Source: a candidate division Zixibacteria bacterium RBG_16_53_22 (GTDB lineage: Bacteria; Zixibacteria; MSB-5A5; UBA10806). Taken from it: a DNA stretch of 57,222 nt. Position 1 is the first letter of the stretch. The number at the start of each line of letters is the position of its first letter. The DNA lies in assembly GCA_001775395.1 (NCBI GenBank), contig MEWP01000009.1, forward strand, positions 1,239 through 58,460, read 5' to 3'. The position numbers and the translations under genes were made by a program. A model generated the notes under the pieces. That model did no database searches and was not told the DNA's origin. It was given only the letters and a program-made list of their open reading frames with translations. This document shows positions 17,428 through 28,219 of this stretch, piece after piece.

Positions 17428-19566
17428 ATGAGATGCGCTTTCTTTTTTCTGATCGCCGTCATTCTTCTATTGATTGGAGTGGTATCTGCCCAGAATGTCG
17501 AATATGTGGCCTCGACCCTTTGGTCCGGCGCTAACGATGTAAAAGTGGTCGGCAATTACGCCTACTGTGCCTTTGTGAATGGCTTGGTTATCATCGATGT
17601 GTCGATTCCGTCATCGCCAACATTTGTCAGCCAATTTTACATTCAAGGAAATGGTCTCGGCATATTTGTCTCCGGCAATTATGCTTATCTGGCCGACGGT
17701 AGCTCTGGGCTGCAGGTGATAAACGTGGCCGACCCCGCCAATCCTGTATACGCGGGAAGTTGCAATACGCCGGGTTGGGCGCTTGACGTTCTTATTTCTA
17801 ATAATTACGCTTATCTGGCGGATAGTGATTCCGGGCTGCAGGTGATAAACGTGGCCGAGCCGACTAATCCTGTACTGACAGGGAGCTGCGATACGCCGGG
17901 AGAGGCCAGGGACGTTTCTATGAGGGGCCATTACATTGTTGTCGCGGATGGAGATTCCGGGCTGGTGGTGATTGACATTGCTGACCCGGCCAATCCGGCA
18001 GTTGCCGGACGTGATACGCTGGGGCCGGCTGAAGGCATTTTCATCAGGGGTCGTTATGCCTATGTGACTGTATGCTACCCAGGCGTTCCTTACCCACCAT
18101 CCCCGGGGTATTCATCTCTGAAAATTATCGACATAATTGATCCGGTTGATCCTGCGCTTGTAGGACAGTATGGCGTAGAATGGCACGATTTTCAGGACGT
18201 TTTTGTTTCAGGCAATTACGCTTATGTGGCTGACGGTCATTATGGTCTCCAAATCATCGACATTAGCGACAGCGCCAACCCTGCCTTAGCAGGAAGTTAT
18301 AGTTCGCTTAATGACGCAGTAAGCGTTTTCGTATCGGCCAGTTTCTCTTTTGTAGCAGATGGTGGCATGGGTCTGATGGTAATAAATGTGGCCGATCCTG
18401 CCAATCCTATTTTGGAGGGGGAATATGATACGCCCGACGTTGTTCATGATGTTTTTGTCACCGGCAATTACGCCTACGTAGCCAATTATTCTTCAGGCCT
18501 CCAAATCGTCGATATCGCTAATCCCGGCAATCCGACCCTGGCAGGTCAGAACCTCGCCCCCGGTTCAGCCTACAGCATTTTCATCGCAGGCAATTACGCA
18601 TACGTGGCTGACTTTTATTTTGGCCTGCAAATCATCAATGTCGTCGATCCAATTAACCCGGCATTATCAGGAAGCCTCGAAACGCCCAGCTATGCCGCGG
18701 ATGTTTTTGTAACCGGCAATTACGCCTATGTGGCTGACGAATATTCCGGCCTGCAGATTATCGACATAACCAATCCGACAGCGCCGGTACTGTCCGGGAC
18801 TTGCCCAATCCCGCCTCGTGCGGTAGATGTATTTGTCGCCGGCAATTATGCATATGTGGCCGACGATTATTCCGGCCTGCAGATCATTGACGTTGCCAAT
18901 CCGACAAATCCCATTATAGCCGGTAGCTTTGGCACCGCCGGCCTGGCATGGGGGGTATTCATCTCCGACAATTACGCCTATGTGGCTGATTTCCCGGGTG
19001 GTTTACTAATTATAGACGTTGCCAATCCTGCCAATCCGGTTTTGGCTGGAAGGTATAATACGCCCGAAGGCCCTATAGGTTTAAACGGTTCTGGCCAGTA
19101 TGTGTTTATGGTCGGTTTTTTCGGCTTGCAGATTATCGATGTTGTTGATCCTGCGAATCCGGTATTGACGGGCAACTTCGAGACGCCCAGCCCCGCTGTA
19201 AACGTATTTGTATCAGGCAATTACATTTATGTAGCCGATAATACCTCTATTTTGATTCTCAGGTGCAACTTAACGAGCGTTGAGGAAGATGACAAGAGAC
19301 CAGAGGAATTATCCCTCTCCCAAAATTACCCCAACCCCTTCAACGCCCAGACAACGATTCAATACTCTCTACCAGAGCAATCAATGGTAACAATCGATAT
19401 CTTCGACCTCCTCGGCCGAAAGATTGAGACGCTGGCGGAGGGAATAAAGCCGACGGGAGATCATCAGGCGATTTGGGATGCAAGTGGGCAGACATCAGGG
19501 ATTTATTTCTACAAAATAAAGGCGGGAGATAAGGTTGAAACGATGAAGATGATGCTGATGAAATAA
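17428..19566 (+). CDS. Secreted LVIVD beta-propeller repeat protein with a FlgD-like C-terminal sorting domain
   Basis: Shine-Dalgarno GGGAGGAG then ATG at 17428 and a signal peptide. Many repeats of NYAYVAD..SGLQIIDVANPANPVLAG. C-terminal LSQNYPNPFNAQTTIQYSLPEQSMVTIDIFDLLGRKIETL...GIYFYKIKAGDKVETMKMMLMK. Confidence 0.85.
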   Translation: MRCAFFFLIAVILLLIGVVSAQNVEYVASTLWSGANDVKVVGNYAYCAFVNGLVIIDVSIPSSPTFVSQFYIQGNGLGIFVSGNYAYLADGSSGLQVINVADPANPVYAGSCNTPGWALDVLISNNYAYLADSDSGLQVINVAEPTNPVLTGSCDTPGEARDVSMRGHYIVVADGDSGLVVIDIADPANPAVAGRDTLGPAEGIFIRGRYAYVTVCYPGVPYPPSPGYSSLKIIDIIDPVDPALVGQYGVEWHDFQDVFVSGNYAYVADGHYGLQIIDISDSANPALAGSYSSLNDAVSVFVSASFSFVADGGMGLMVINVADPANPILEGEYDTPDVVHDVFVTGNYAYVANYSSGLQIVDIANPGNPTLAGQNLAPGSAYSIFIAGNYAYVADFYFGLQIINVVDPINPALSGSLETPSYAADVFVTGNYAYVADEYSGLQIIDITNPTAPVLSGTCPIPPRAVDVFVAGNYAYVADDYSGLQIIDVANPTNPIIAGSFGTAGLAWGVFISDNYAYVADFPGGLLIIDVANPANPVLAGRYNTPEGPIGLNGSGQYVFMVGFFGLQIIDVVDPANPVLTGNFETPSPAVNVFVSGNYIYVADNTSILILRCNLTSVEEDDKRPEELSLSQNYPNPFNAQTTIQYSLPEQSMVTIDIFDLLGRKIETLAEGIKPTGDHQAIWDASGQTSGIYFYKIKAGDKVETMKMMLMK

Positions 19567-19592
19567 GACGTTTGGATACCATCTGCATAATC

Positions 19593-19622
19593 AAGGGCGG
19601 TTACCTTGGCTGCCCTTTTTTT
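19593..19622 (+). terminator. Intrinsic terminator after the LVIVD protein gene
   Basis: AAGGGC...GCCCTT followed by TTTTTT just downstream of the stop at 19566. Confidence 0.55.
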
Positions 19623-19711
19623 CCCCGGCGGCCAGGATAGCCATCTATTTTGAGTCCCGCAAACCAAGAGAGGGCGCTCTTATGAACGCCCTCAATTCGA
19701 TATCCTCAACT

Positions 19712-21976
19712 CTATATGAACAATGGCGCCAGGACCAATGTAATTGTCGAAAGAAGCTTGATAAGCACATGGAGGCTGGGGCCGGCCGTATCCTTGAATG
19801 GGTCGCCAACCGTATCGCCGACAACGGCGGCGCTGTGAGTCGGATTCTTATACTTCTTGCCGCTGGAATCGGTCAGGTATTTGCCGCCATGGGCGCCTGC
19901 TTCGATATATTTTTTGGCGTTGTCCCAGGCGCCGCCGCCGTTGTTCAAGACCAGGGCCACCAGAATGCCGCCGATTGTCCCGACCATCAATAAGGCCGCC
20001 ACGGCCTCGGCCGCGATGAGTTCCTCGCCCGGGGTTATGAACACCTTGAAAACCACGCCCACCACGATAGGCGCCAGAATTACAAGCAGCCCGGGAAGCA
20101 CCATCTGGCGGAGCGCCGCCTTGGTCACGATATCCACCGAGGTCCTGTAATCGGGCTCGAAGTCCTTGGGGAATTGAATAATGTCATTTTCTCTGGGAAG
20201 AGGCGCATATTGGCGGCGGACCTCCTCTATGATCGATTGGGCGGCTCGCCCTACCGCCCTGATAGCCAGGGATGCGAATAAGAAAACCAGCATGGCACCG
20301 AATAGGGCGCCGACAAATACGACCGGCTTGGAAAGGTCGACTCTAAAGACATAATCGTGCCCCAGGCCGGCGTATTGTTTGACCTCATCCATATAAGCCT
20401 GAAAGAGCAGGAATGCCGCCAGGGCCGCCGACCCGATGGCGTAACCCTTGGTGAGGGCTTTGGTGGTGTTGCCAACGGCATCGAGGCGATCGGTCTTTCT
20501 CCTGATCTCCTCCGGCTGCTGGCTCATCTCGACAATGCCGCCGGCGTTATCGGTTATCGGCCCGAAAGTATCCATGGCCAAAATGTAGGCCGCGGTGGCC
20601 AGCATTCCCATGGTTGCGACTGCCGTGCCGAACAGGCCGCCAATGAGGTTGCCGTTCGAATCGGCTATGCCGCTTGACCGTCCGAGATAAAAAGCGCTCA
20701 GAAGCGCGCCGCCCATAACCAGGGCCGGCAGGGCGGTGCATTCGAAGCCGACCGCAATTCCCGAGATGATATTGGTGGCCGGGCCGGTTTTGGAGGCCTC
20801 GGCGATGGACTTAACCGGGCGATATTTATATTCGGTATAATACTGGGTGATGTAAACAAAAGCCACCGATGTCAGCACACCGACTATGCCGCATAGGAAA
20901 AAGTGCCACCAGGCGTCGGGGGCCTGGGGCGTATTCAGAAGCCAGCGGGTGGCAAATCCGAATGCTATCATGGCCAGCGCGACCGCGATATAGTAGCCGC
21001 GATTCAGGGCCTGCATGGGATCCATCTTCTCCTCTTTATCGAGGCGGACCATCATGATGCCGATGATGGAGGCTATGATCCCAAAGGCGCGCGCCACCAG
21101 AGGAAACATGATGACGCCGATTATCCCGAGCGAGAATGTTATCCCGGAGCGCTCGGCGGTGGCGGCCAGGGTCGCGCCCAGAATCATGGCGCCGATGTTT
21201 TCAGCGGCGGTAGATTCAAACAGATCGGCGCCGCGCCCGGCGCAGTCACCGACATTGTCACCTACCAGATCGGCTATAACCGCCGGGTTCCGGGGGTCGT
21301 CCTCGGGAATACCAGCCTCGACCTTACCGACCAGGTCGGCGCCAACGTCGGCCGCCTTGGTATAAATGCCACCGCCCAATTGGGCGAAGAGGGCCACGAA
21401 CGACGCGCCGAATCCATAACCCACGATGAGCAGCGGAATGTGGGCGGGATCGATGCTGGGATTGACGGTACGAACTATGATATATAACCCGGAGACTCCG
21501 AGGAGGCTCATCGAAACAACCAATAGCCCGGATACGGCCCCGCCGCGGAGCGCAATCCTGAGCGCGTCATTCAGGCTCGAAAGGGCGGCATGCGCCGTGC
21601 GGATGTTGCTGCGGATAGATATCCACATGCCGACATACCCCGCGAACACCGAGCAGAGCGCGCCAAATACGAATGAAATCGTGATCCAGGTGGCCAGTTC
21701 CAGGGAGGTTCCCACGGGATCGAAGTCGTGATGTCCGCGGATGAAGCCGTACCCCACGAAAAGCAGAGCGGCCAGCACGATAGACATCAGGAGGATAGTC
21801 CGATTCTGCCGGCGCAGGAAGGCCTCGGCCCCCGATTTAATGGCATTGGAGATCTTCTGCATGGCGGCGCTCCCGGTGCCATGCCGAAGAACCCATCGGG
21901 AGAGATAGGCCGCGAACAGCAACCCCACCACGCTGATGATAAGCACAAGAAGAATCAAGTTGGCTAATTGGTTCAT
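19712..21976 (-). CDS. hppA: Membrane-bound proton-translocating pyrophosphatase (K+-independent type)
   Basis: [65 protein letters not shown] carries the Lys characteristic of K+-independent H+-PPases. Confidence 0.95.
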   Translation of the reverse strand: MNQLANLILLVLIISVVGLLFAAYLSRWVLRHGTGSAAMQKISNAIKSGAEAFLRRQNRTILLMSIVLAALLFVGYGFIRGHHDFDPVGTSLELATWITISFVFGALCSVFAGYVGMWISIRSNIRTAHAALSSLNDALRIALRGGAVSGLLVVSMSLLGVSGLYIIVRTVNPSIDPAHIPLLIVGYGFGASFVALFAQLGGGIYTKAADVGADLVGKVEAGIPEDDPRNPAVIADLVGDNVGDCAGRGADLFESTAAENIGAMILGATLAATAERSGITFSLGIIGVIMFPLVARAFGIIASIIGIMMVRLDKEEKMDPMQALNRGYYIAVALAMIAFGFATRWLLNTPQAPDAWWHFFLCGIVGVLTSVAFVYITQYYTEYKYRPVKSIAEASKTGPATNIISGIAVGFECTALPALVMGGALLSAFYLGRSSGIADSNGNLIGGLFGTAVATMGMLATAAYILAMDTFGPITDNAGGIVEMSQQPEEIRRKTDRLDAVGNTTKALTKGYAIGSAALAAFLLFQAYMDEVKQYAGLGHDYVFRVDLSKPVVFVGALFGAMLVFLFASLAIRAVGRAAQSIIEEVRRQYAPLPRENDIIQFPKDFEPDYRTSVDIVTKAALRQMVLPGLLVILAPIVVGVVFKVFITPGEELIAAEAVAALLMVGTIGGILVALVLNNGGGAWDNAKKYIEAGAHGGKYLTDSSGKKYKNPTHSAAVVGDTVGDPFKDTAGPSLHVLIKLLSTITLVLAPLFI

Positions 21977-22197
21977 ACTTTCAAGCTCCTACCATTTATG
22001 ATGACATCATTTAGCAGTCTGCTATTTTGGCAACAATCTCCACCATCGATTGAATGCGATATATATTTATCGCGGTGGGAAACACGGCTCATTATTTAAC
22101 GCAATCTGAGTTCAATGTCAATTCAAAAAGACGCCGCCGTCGCAAAAGCGCTTGGGTAATAGCCAATAATCGGGGGTGATCATTGCACAGATTCGCG

Positions 22198-23343
22198 CTA
22201 ATCTCCTTCAAATGACATTACAGGGCAGGACGTCAATTTTCTCAAGTAATCGGCCTCAATCCGACGCCAGACATAGAACATGATCTTGTCATCGGGTACC
22301 TGATTAAAATCAAAGTCGCCGATATGGCGCCATTCCCGCTCCCCTCTCCAGTCGACAGCCTTCCCTCCCCTATTTTGAAAGAATGGCTTCGCAGACTCCG
22401 AAAACTTTCGGTAATCTTCATCGATTCCATAAATCACCGGTTTTGCCCCCATTTTCTCTGCCACTGGTCTCTTGACAGCGATCCCGTATGGCTCGAAATT
22501 CCAATTCACCCGTCGGGGACACCAGCGCAGCATTTTGAGGATATCGATTGGCGGACACTCTGAAAAACCTATCGCGGGGAATGAATCTCTTATTTTGTCG
22601 GAGGAGGCGCGGATTTTTCGCTCGCGGACGATGTTGATCAGGGTGTCGAAAGCGCTATTTGGGTATCGGTTATCCGAGGCCAGAAGGCGACCATAGAAAG
22701 CCGATCGCGTTTCGCCGGGCCAGGGACCGTGGCGAGTTTTGGTCCAATGGGTGATGAAGTCCCAGTTTTCGACATCAAGCTTAATTCCGCTGATATCATA
22801 ATGGGTAGGGCGATAGACCGCCGGGGCATATTCTATATGAAAACGATCATCGATCTTTCCTGAATCTGCATTGGATTTTATCATAGTATCCAATCGACCC
22901 CCGGGCCTGATCGAAATCGGATAGATCTTCTGCGCCATCGCCACCGCCTGTCCATCCCGCCCGGGCCAGTTTTTCTTAGGTGATCTTCCTCTTAGAGGGG
23001 AACCGACGAAAAGCATTGCGCATTTATTCGGGTCGAGGCCGAAATCCGCGACAGTGATATCAAAAAGCTCTTTTTCCAAACCCTCCCCTGTCACCGGACA
23101 CAGAATTACCTGACGGCCGGAAGTCGCCGCGGCCAGATGAACGAGCAGTTCCCAGGTTACGATTCCGGTGCTTGTGATCATGACGAACCCACTGTCGATA
23201 ATCCGGCGCGCCGCCGCGGCGGTTCGGGCGACCCAGGAATCGTTACCGCACGGGGTCTTGGATTGACTGCTGTTTAGAATGACAGCCAATTTCTCGCCAA
23301 GGAGGCTCTTATCACCTTCGACAAGCATGGTGTCGCCAGTCAA
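22198..23343 (-). CDS. Hypothetical protein: possible Rossmann-like N-terminal half and a separate C-terminal domain of unknown family
   Basis: 381-aa ORF in a co-oriented gene string. N-terminal RIIDSGFVMITSTGIVTWELLVHLAAATSGRQVILCPV; C-terminal IGFSECPP...REWRHIGDFDF. No family recognised with confidence. Confidence 0.6.
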   Translation of the reverse strand: MTGDTMLVEGDKSLLGEKLAVILNSSQSKTPCGNDSWVARTAAAARRIIDSGFVMITSTGIVTWELLVHLAAATSGRQVILCPVTGEGLEKELFDITVADFGLDPNKCAMLFVGSPLRGRSPKKNWPGRDGQAVAMAQKIYPISIRPGGRLDTMIKSNADSGKIDDRFHIEYAPAVYRPTHYDISGIKLDVENWDFITHWTKTRHGPWPGETRSAFYGRLLASDNRYPNSAFDTLINIVRERKIRASSDKIRDSFPAIGFSECPPIDILKMLRWCPRRVNWNFEPYGIAVKRPVAEKMGAKPVIYGIDEDYRKFSESAKPFFQNRGGKAVDWRGEREWRHIGDFDFNQVPDDKIMFYVWRRIEADYLRKLTSCPVMSFEGD

Positions 23344-24440
23344 ATAGTTTCCAATTCCTCATCGATACCCTGGTCGACAGGCATAATCGGGCTGGGGGAG
23401 CGTCCGACACCGAAGAGGACGATGATTCCGGCCCCGGCGACCATAATCAGATAAAATGTCAGGAAGCGCCAGGCCGTGGTCAGCAGAGGTATTACGCCGG
23501 TTGGCACAATTCCCCTGAAGATCAGGGCAAAAGAGACCTCTGCCCCGCCGACTGCGCCCGGTGTCGGGAAAAGGGTCATAAGGGTGAACACGACCCATTG
23601 CATGAGGAAGAATAGGATAGGATCAGCCGTGTATCCCAACCCGAGAATTAAAAGCGTAATGACACTATAACGGCAGGTCCAACCGATCCCGGCCAGGAGG
23701 GAGCAAAGTAGGAATGTAACCTTGTGATTTCGCCTGACGAAATCCCAGGCTCCCGTAAACTGCCCTCCATATAGTTTGAACCTGGCCGCCAATTTGTGAA
23801 AGATGCCGCTTGATTGCTTGACTGCTCCGTTAGCCATCCGCGAAGGCTTTTTGCCTCCTATCCTGAGGAATAGTATGTAACCGATAATCACGGCAGCAGC
23901 CGCGCCGGCGAAGATTGGCCAGTATGAGGCGATGTTGGCGGCCACCTGCCGGATTCCGGGGTCGTTCCAGGCGCCGGTTATGAGGAATGCAATCGGCAGG
24001 GCTACGATGAAAAAGGCGCCATCCTCGAATGTACCCAACAGGGTCACAAGAGTGGCCTCGCCCGGCGAGAAGCCGAAGGAGGCCAAGATCCCCAGCTTGG
24101 CGTAGCTTCCACCAATAGTGGAAGGCGCGATGGCCGCGCCCAGATCGGTCGCTACTGCAGTCCTGAATGACTCGCCAAATGTCAGGTTTTTGCCGAAGGC
24201 GTGTCCCCAAATGAGAATTCTGAGCGAATGAGCAATCCAGGGCACAAACACCAATGCAGCAGCAAGGGCCAGATATACAAAGTTACAGTTGCCAATTCCC
24301 TGCGCGGCCAGGGAGTCAGTGGCCACAAGCACGTATATGATATTCCCGGCCAGGGCCAGGGGAACGACGATCGAGACGATTCGGATGACGCGACTTATGT
24401 TGAAACCGGGCGCCTTGGGATACTGTGGAGTAGAACTCAT
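23340..24440 (-). CDS. Flippase-like / lysylphosphatidylglycerol-synthase-TM-like integral membrane protein
   Basis: Multiple TM segments; LRILIWGHAFGKNLTFGESFRTAVATDLGAAIAPSTIGGSYAKLGILASFGFSPGEATLVTLLGTFEDG; FPTPGAVGGAEVSFALIF. Confidence 0.75.
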   Translation of the reverse strand: MSSTPQYPKAPGFNISRVIRIVSIVVPLALAGNIIYVLVATDSLAAQGIGNCNFVYLALAAALVFVPWIAHSLRILIWGHAFGKNLTFGESFRTAVATDLGAAIAPSTIGGSYAKLGILASFGFSPGEATLVTLLGTFEDGAFFIVALPIAFLITGAWNDPGIRQVAANIASYWPIFAGAAAAVIIGYILFLRIGGKKPSRMANGAVKQSSGIFHKLAARFKLYGGQFTGAWDFVRRNHKVTFLLCSLLAGIGWTCRYSVITLLILGLGYTADPILFFLMQWVVFTLMTLFPTPGAVGGAEVSFALIFRGIVPTGVIPLLTTAWRFLTFYLIMVAGAGIIVLFGVGRSPSPIMPVDQGIDEELETI

Positions 24441-25699
24441 ACCGGGCGCCTTGTCGATGAGAGGAGCCTCTCAAACACCTGCCTATAGCGCCCGAATATT
24501 CGCTCCTGCGAGAAATTCGAACAGGTAAATTCGGCAGCCCTCAGGCTCAACTCCTGCAGGCGAGGAGGATCGATCATGAGGCCGGTGATCGCATCGATGA
24601 ATCCTTTGTTGTCGTTTTCGGCGATACAGTAACCATTCTGGCCATCGATGACAGCATCAGTGATACCCTCGATGCCAGTGGCAATGACCGGCAAGCCGCG
24701 CGAGGCGGCCTCGAGGGCCACCAGCCCGAAACCCTCCATGTCGCCCTCGACCGTGCGGTTGGGCATAATGAAAAGATCGGCCGCCGAGAGAAGCATATTC
24801 CGTTGGTGTGCTGAGACATTGTTCAAATAAAACACCCTTGGATTCCGGCTGCTTTGCCTGACCAGATCATCATGCATGGAGTACGCGCCTGAGGCCAAGA
24901 GCAGGTTATGATAGAGACTTGGGCTCATCAGCGGACGCAGGGCCTGTATCCACGGCGGGGTTGTGGATTTGGGGCTGATGACGATATAAATATAATCATT
25001 TGGCAGATGACAGAATATCTCGGAAATAAACCGGTCGAATCCCTTTCGCCTGACGGATCGCCCGACACTGATAAGGACCTTCTTGCCACGCAAATCGGCC
25101 CCAAGCATCTTCTCGATATCGCGAAAGAGCTCATCATTGCGCGGTAAGCGAATCGGATTTTTTTCGACAGCTCCCGGAATGACCTCGATTCTATCGGGGC
25201 GCCCACCGCGTTCTTTGACCCGTTCGGCCGTGGCTCTGCTTACACAGAAGATTTGGTCCATCGCCGCGAGTGACTTTCTAAGTTTCTTCTGATACCAGGG
25301 TATCGGCAAAATGACATCGAGGCCGTGCGCAGTTGCTACGACTATCTTGCCCGAACCGGCGCGGATCCGGGAGCCGATAAGCGACGTCACGGCGTCATCA
25401 CAATAGACGAGGCCGGCTCCATTGCGGGTTGCCCTGTAATAGAACAAAGGGAAATAGAAAGGCACGCCCCACTCAGGGCCATTCCAACCGATCCTCTCAA
25501 TATCGAAATTCGACGATAAGGCGCTGTATAGCCGCGCATTGTGAGTCTGTATCCCGCCAACCGTGGCCGGATTTTTCCTGATCAGGAAGACTATATGGCG
25601 TCTGACATCGGCTGTGATCTCATGTAGGCGGGGATGGTCCGACGTGTCGCCCGGTATTATCTGGAGTATTGGAGCTTGTCTCAAGTCTATGTAAGGCAA
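24437..25699 (-). CDS. Glycosyltransferase (GT4/GT-B)
   Basis: IFCVSRATAERVKERGGRPDRIEVIPGAV...VLISVGRSVRRKGFDRFI...LFIMPNRTVEGDMEGFGLVALEAASRGLPVIAT. Confidence 0.88.
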   Translation of the reverse strand: MPYIDLRQAPILQIIPGDTSDHPRLHEITADVRRHIVFLIRKNPATVGGIQTHNARLYSALSSNFDIERIGWNGPEWGVPFYFPLFYYRATRNGAGLVYCDDAVTSLIGSRIRAGSGKIVVATAHGLDVILPIPWYQKKLRKSLAAMDQIFCVSRATAERVKERGGRPDRIEVIPGAVEKNPIRLPRNDELFRDIEKMLGADLRGKKVLISVGRSVRRKGFDRFISEIFCHLPNDYIYIVISPKSTTPPWIQALRPLMSPSLYHNLLLASGAYSMHDDLVRQSSRNPRVFYLNNVSAHQRNMLLSAADLFIMPNRTVEGDMEGFGLVALEAASRGLPVIATGIEGITDAVIDGQNGYCIAENDNKGFIDAITGLMIDPPRLQELSLRAAEFTCSNFSQERIFGRYRQVFERLLSSTRRPV

Positions 25700-25734
25700 A
25701 ATGCTTTCCCATCACTAATACTATTTCGGTCCGG

Positions 25735-26895
25735 CTATAATATTACGCTTTTCGGATAGAGGGAATCAACAAAGTTTTTGGGGCCCGAAATCAGTTCTTC
25801 GTAATTTTCGAATAAGGCGCGATTGACATGATACCAATTTTTCCTCGAGGCGTGCTCGACAGCCCTGGCGGAGAAGGAGTATCTCAGAAGGTCGTTCGTA
25901 AGCAATATTTCCATCTTATTGGCATAATCCTCGGCGTCCTTTGGCCGGGTTATAAATCCCGTTTCGCCATCGCGGACAAGATTCACGACTCCACCCTCGG
26001 CGGCCACCACGCTTGGCAATCCGGAGGCGGCGGCCTCCAGGACAACGTTGCCGAATGATTCGGTAGTTGATGGAAATACGAAGATGTCGGCCGAGGCATA
26101 GGCGCAGGACAACTCGGAGCCCTCGAGAAATCCCTCCATGACAGCATCGGGTATGTTCCTGGCGATTTCATCGCGCATGGAGCCCTCGCCGACGAAAACG
26201 AGCTTGAAGTCGACCCTCTTTTCTTTGAGTATACGATAGGCCTTGATAAGCACCTCGATATCCTTCTCCCTGACCAGCCGCCCGATAAAAATAGCAATCG
26301 GGCTGCCATCAGGAGACCACCGCTTCCTGAGATTTTGATTGGCGAACCCCGGGGAAAAACAGGTCGTGTCGACTCCTCTTTCCCATAACGCCAGGTTTCT
26401 GAAGCCCTTGCAACGCAACTCCTCGATTGTAGTCATGGAGGGGACGAAATTCCTATCGGACTGATTGTAGAACCATCGTAAATACCCCCAACCATATGGC
26501 TCGAACCAGGCAAAACCGTAATATTTGAGATAAGACACGAATCTCGTGTGATAGGAGGCAACCGCCGGTATGCCAACCGACCTGGCATAATCATAGGCAG
26601 CCATACCAAGCAGAAATGGGCTGCAGATATGCACCAGATCGGGCTGGAAACTATCGAGCCGGCATTTGATGTCGTGCAGGGCGGGCAGTGAGACGCGATA
26701 TTTCGTATATAGCGGAAACGGGACCGAAACGATTTCGAAAACCTTGCCATCCCAGCCGTCAGGTTCCGGAATAAAAGGCGAGAAGAAAATAAAATCATGT
26801 CCCTCCGATATTAGCGATTTCCGCAGTTGCGCAAGCGTATGGCTAACCCCATCAGTTAACGGAGGCAACGACTCTGTAAAATAGGCGATTCTCAT
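25735..26895 (-). CDS. Glycosyltransferase (GT4/GT-B, alpha-mannosyltransferase-like)
   Basis: MRIAYFTESLPPLTDGVSHTLAQL...LVHICSPFLLG...AIFIGRLVREKDIEVLIKAYRIL...ADIFVFPSTTESFGNVVLEAAASGLPSVVA. Confidence 0.9.
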   Translation of the reverse strand: MRIAYFTESLPPLTDGVSHTLAQLRKSLISEGHDFIFFSPFIPEPDGWDGKVFEIVSVPFPLYTKYRVSLPALHDIKCRLDSFQPDLVHICSPFLLGMAAYDYARSVGIPAVASYHTRFVSYLKYYGFAWFEPYGWGYLRWFYNQSDRNFVPSMTTIEELRCKGFRNLALWERGVDTTCFSPGFANQNLRKRWSPDGSPIAIFIGRLVREKDIEVLIKAYRILKEKRVDFKLVFVGEGSMRDEIARNIPDAVMEGFLEGSELSCAYASADIFVFPSTTESFGNVVLEAAASGLPSVVAAEGGVVNLVRDGETGFITRPKDAEDYANKMEILLTNDLLRYSFSARAVEHASRKNWYHVNRALFENYEELISGPKNFVDSLYPKSVIL

Positions 26896-26995
26896 ATGTA
26901 CTGCTATTCCGGGCTAATTGCTCGATAAAGGGGCGCCGAATCGAAAAAATGCAAAGGGCATGTTCGCAGGGATGGCATCAGATAAATGAAGGGCT

Positions 26996-28072
26996 TCACT
27001 TGTTCAGCTTTTCAATTCTCTGGATTATGCCCTTAATCAAGAATGGGAGCACCGAGGTGGCATCGTCCTTAACCTCGGCATACCGTCCGCCCTCGGACTC
27101 CGAGGTGAATTTTGCCCAGGAGACGCCCTCCCGGTAAGAGCATCCCGACAACCCGCCCCAGTGATCAGGCTCGGGACAGATGCGTACACCGCGCAAGAAT
27201 TTCTTTGGTTCGACCGGCATATTCTCAAGAGCCATGATATCGAAAAATGGGGTAACTTGCTGCCCCCAGTTGCGCGGCACCCCCCCGCCAACCGTAAAGA
27301 TGCTCAAGGTCCCCTTATGGTTATATACCCTCCTGGCATAATCGAAAACATCGACAAAAGTGTTAAACGGAGGCACCAGCAGATCCTCAAAAGGCCGTTC
27401 GATAAAGCTCTGGCTGCGGGTAAGCGTTCTGATCATCAAGTCGAGACTGAGCTCGCTATCCGAAAAGGCCGGCACATAGACAGGAACATTGGCTTTGTAT
27501 GCCGAGGCCAGAATACCTCGTTGATTCGGATACAGCTCAACCAGCAACTCACCCAACTTTCTGAAAAACTCAGCCGAGCCGGTCACCGGGGCCTTCCCTA
27601 CGGCCGCCGGCACCAACCGGTCGAAATATCTGGCAATTGTCTTTTGAGTCTGCTCGAACGATATTTCCAGCTCGATAGTATCGTAGACACGGCACATGCC
27701 TTGTTCGTACAATACGCGATCGTCATCCCTGGGAGCCTTGAAATGGGTGCCGCTCATGCCCTCGGTGAGACCGTGTGTGACCAGCGCACCGGTCGTGACA
27801 ACTATGTCGACATAGCGTCTGTCGATCAACTCACAGACTATCAGCCCCTGCTTGGCCACGCTCATGGCGCCACTTATGGTCATGACAGTCAAATCGTTGG
27901 GATCAGTAAAAATATCAGTCAGAATCCGGGCCGCCTCGCCCAACTGACGGCCGTTGAATGCCGTCTTCTCCATGGCCGCCAGAGCCTCGTCAAAATCGTT
28001 GATCTTGCCCAGGTCGAGAGGTTCGAGCGGCTCCAAGCCCTCGCCCCGTGAAAATCCTTTCCTGGTTCTCAT
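26996..28072 (-). CDS. Deoxyhypusine synthase-family protein
   Basis: TISGAMSVAKQGLIVCELIDRRYVDIVVTTGALVTHGLTEGMSGTHF...VPVYVPAFSDSELSLDL...GGGVPRNWGQQ...GCSYREGVSWAKFTSES (SWxK catalytic region). Confidence 0.88.
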   Translation of the reverse strand: MRTRKGFSRGEGLEPLEPLDLGKINDFDEALAAMEKTAFNGRQLGEAARILTDIFTDPNDLTVMTISGAMSVAKQGLIVCELIDRRYVDIVVTTGALVTHGLTEGMSGTHFKAPRDDDRVLYEQGMCRVYDTIELEISFEQTQKTIARYFDRLVPAAVGKAPVTGSAEFFRKLGELLVELYPNQRGILASAYKANVPVYVPAFSDSELSLDLMIRTLTRSQSFIERPFEDLLVPPFNTFVDVFDYARRVYNHKGTLSIFTVGGGVPRNWGQQVTPFFDIMALENMPVEPKKFLRGVRICPEPDHWGGLSGCSYREGVSWAKFTSESEGGRYAEVKDDATSVLPFLIKGIIQRIEKLNK

Positions 28073-28219
28073 CTTAAATTACCTTCAATGTATTCGAAAG
28101 CGCAATCATCGTTAGGCCCACATCTTGCTGTCAAAATCGATACCGATTGGACGAGGAATATTAAGCCAATGCACCCCCATTATCAAGGGAAAAAGCATCG
28201 GTGATCATCACCGCCGCCT

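Noticed and set aside
17428-19566. Possible CRISPR or tandem DNA repeat array
   Set aside because: The periodicity is explained by in-frame LVIVD protein repeats. Units are divergent with no unique spacers.
20903-21487. 194-aa plus ORF
   Set aside because: Antisense of hppA, which has unmistakable pyrophosphatase motifs.
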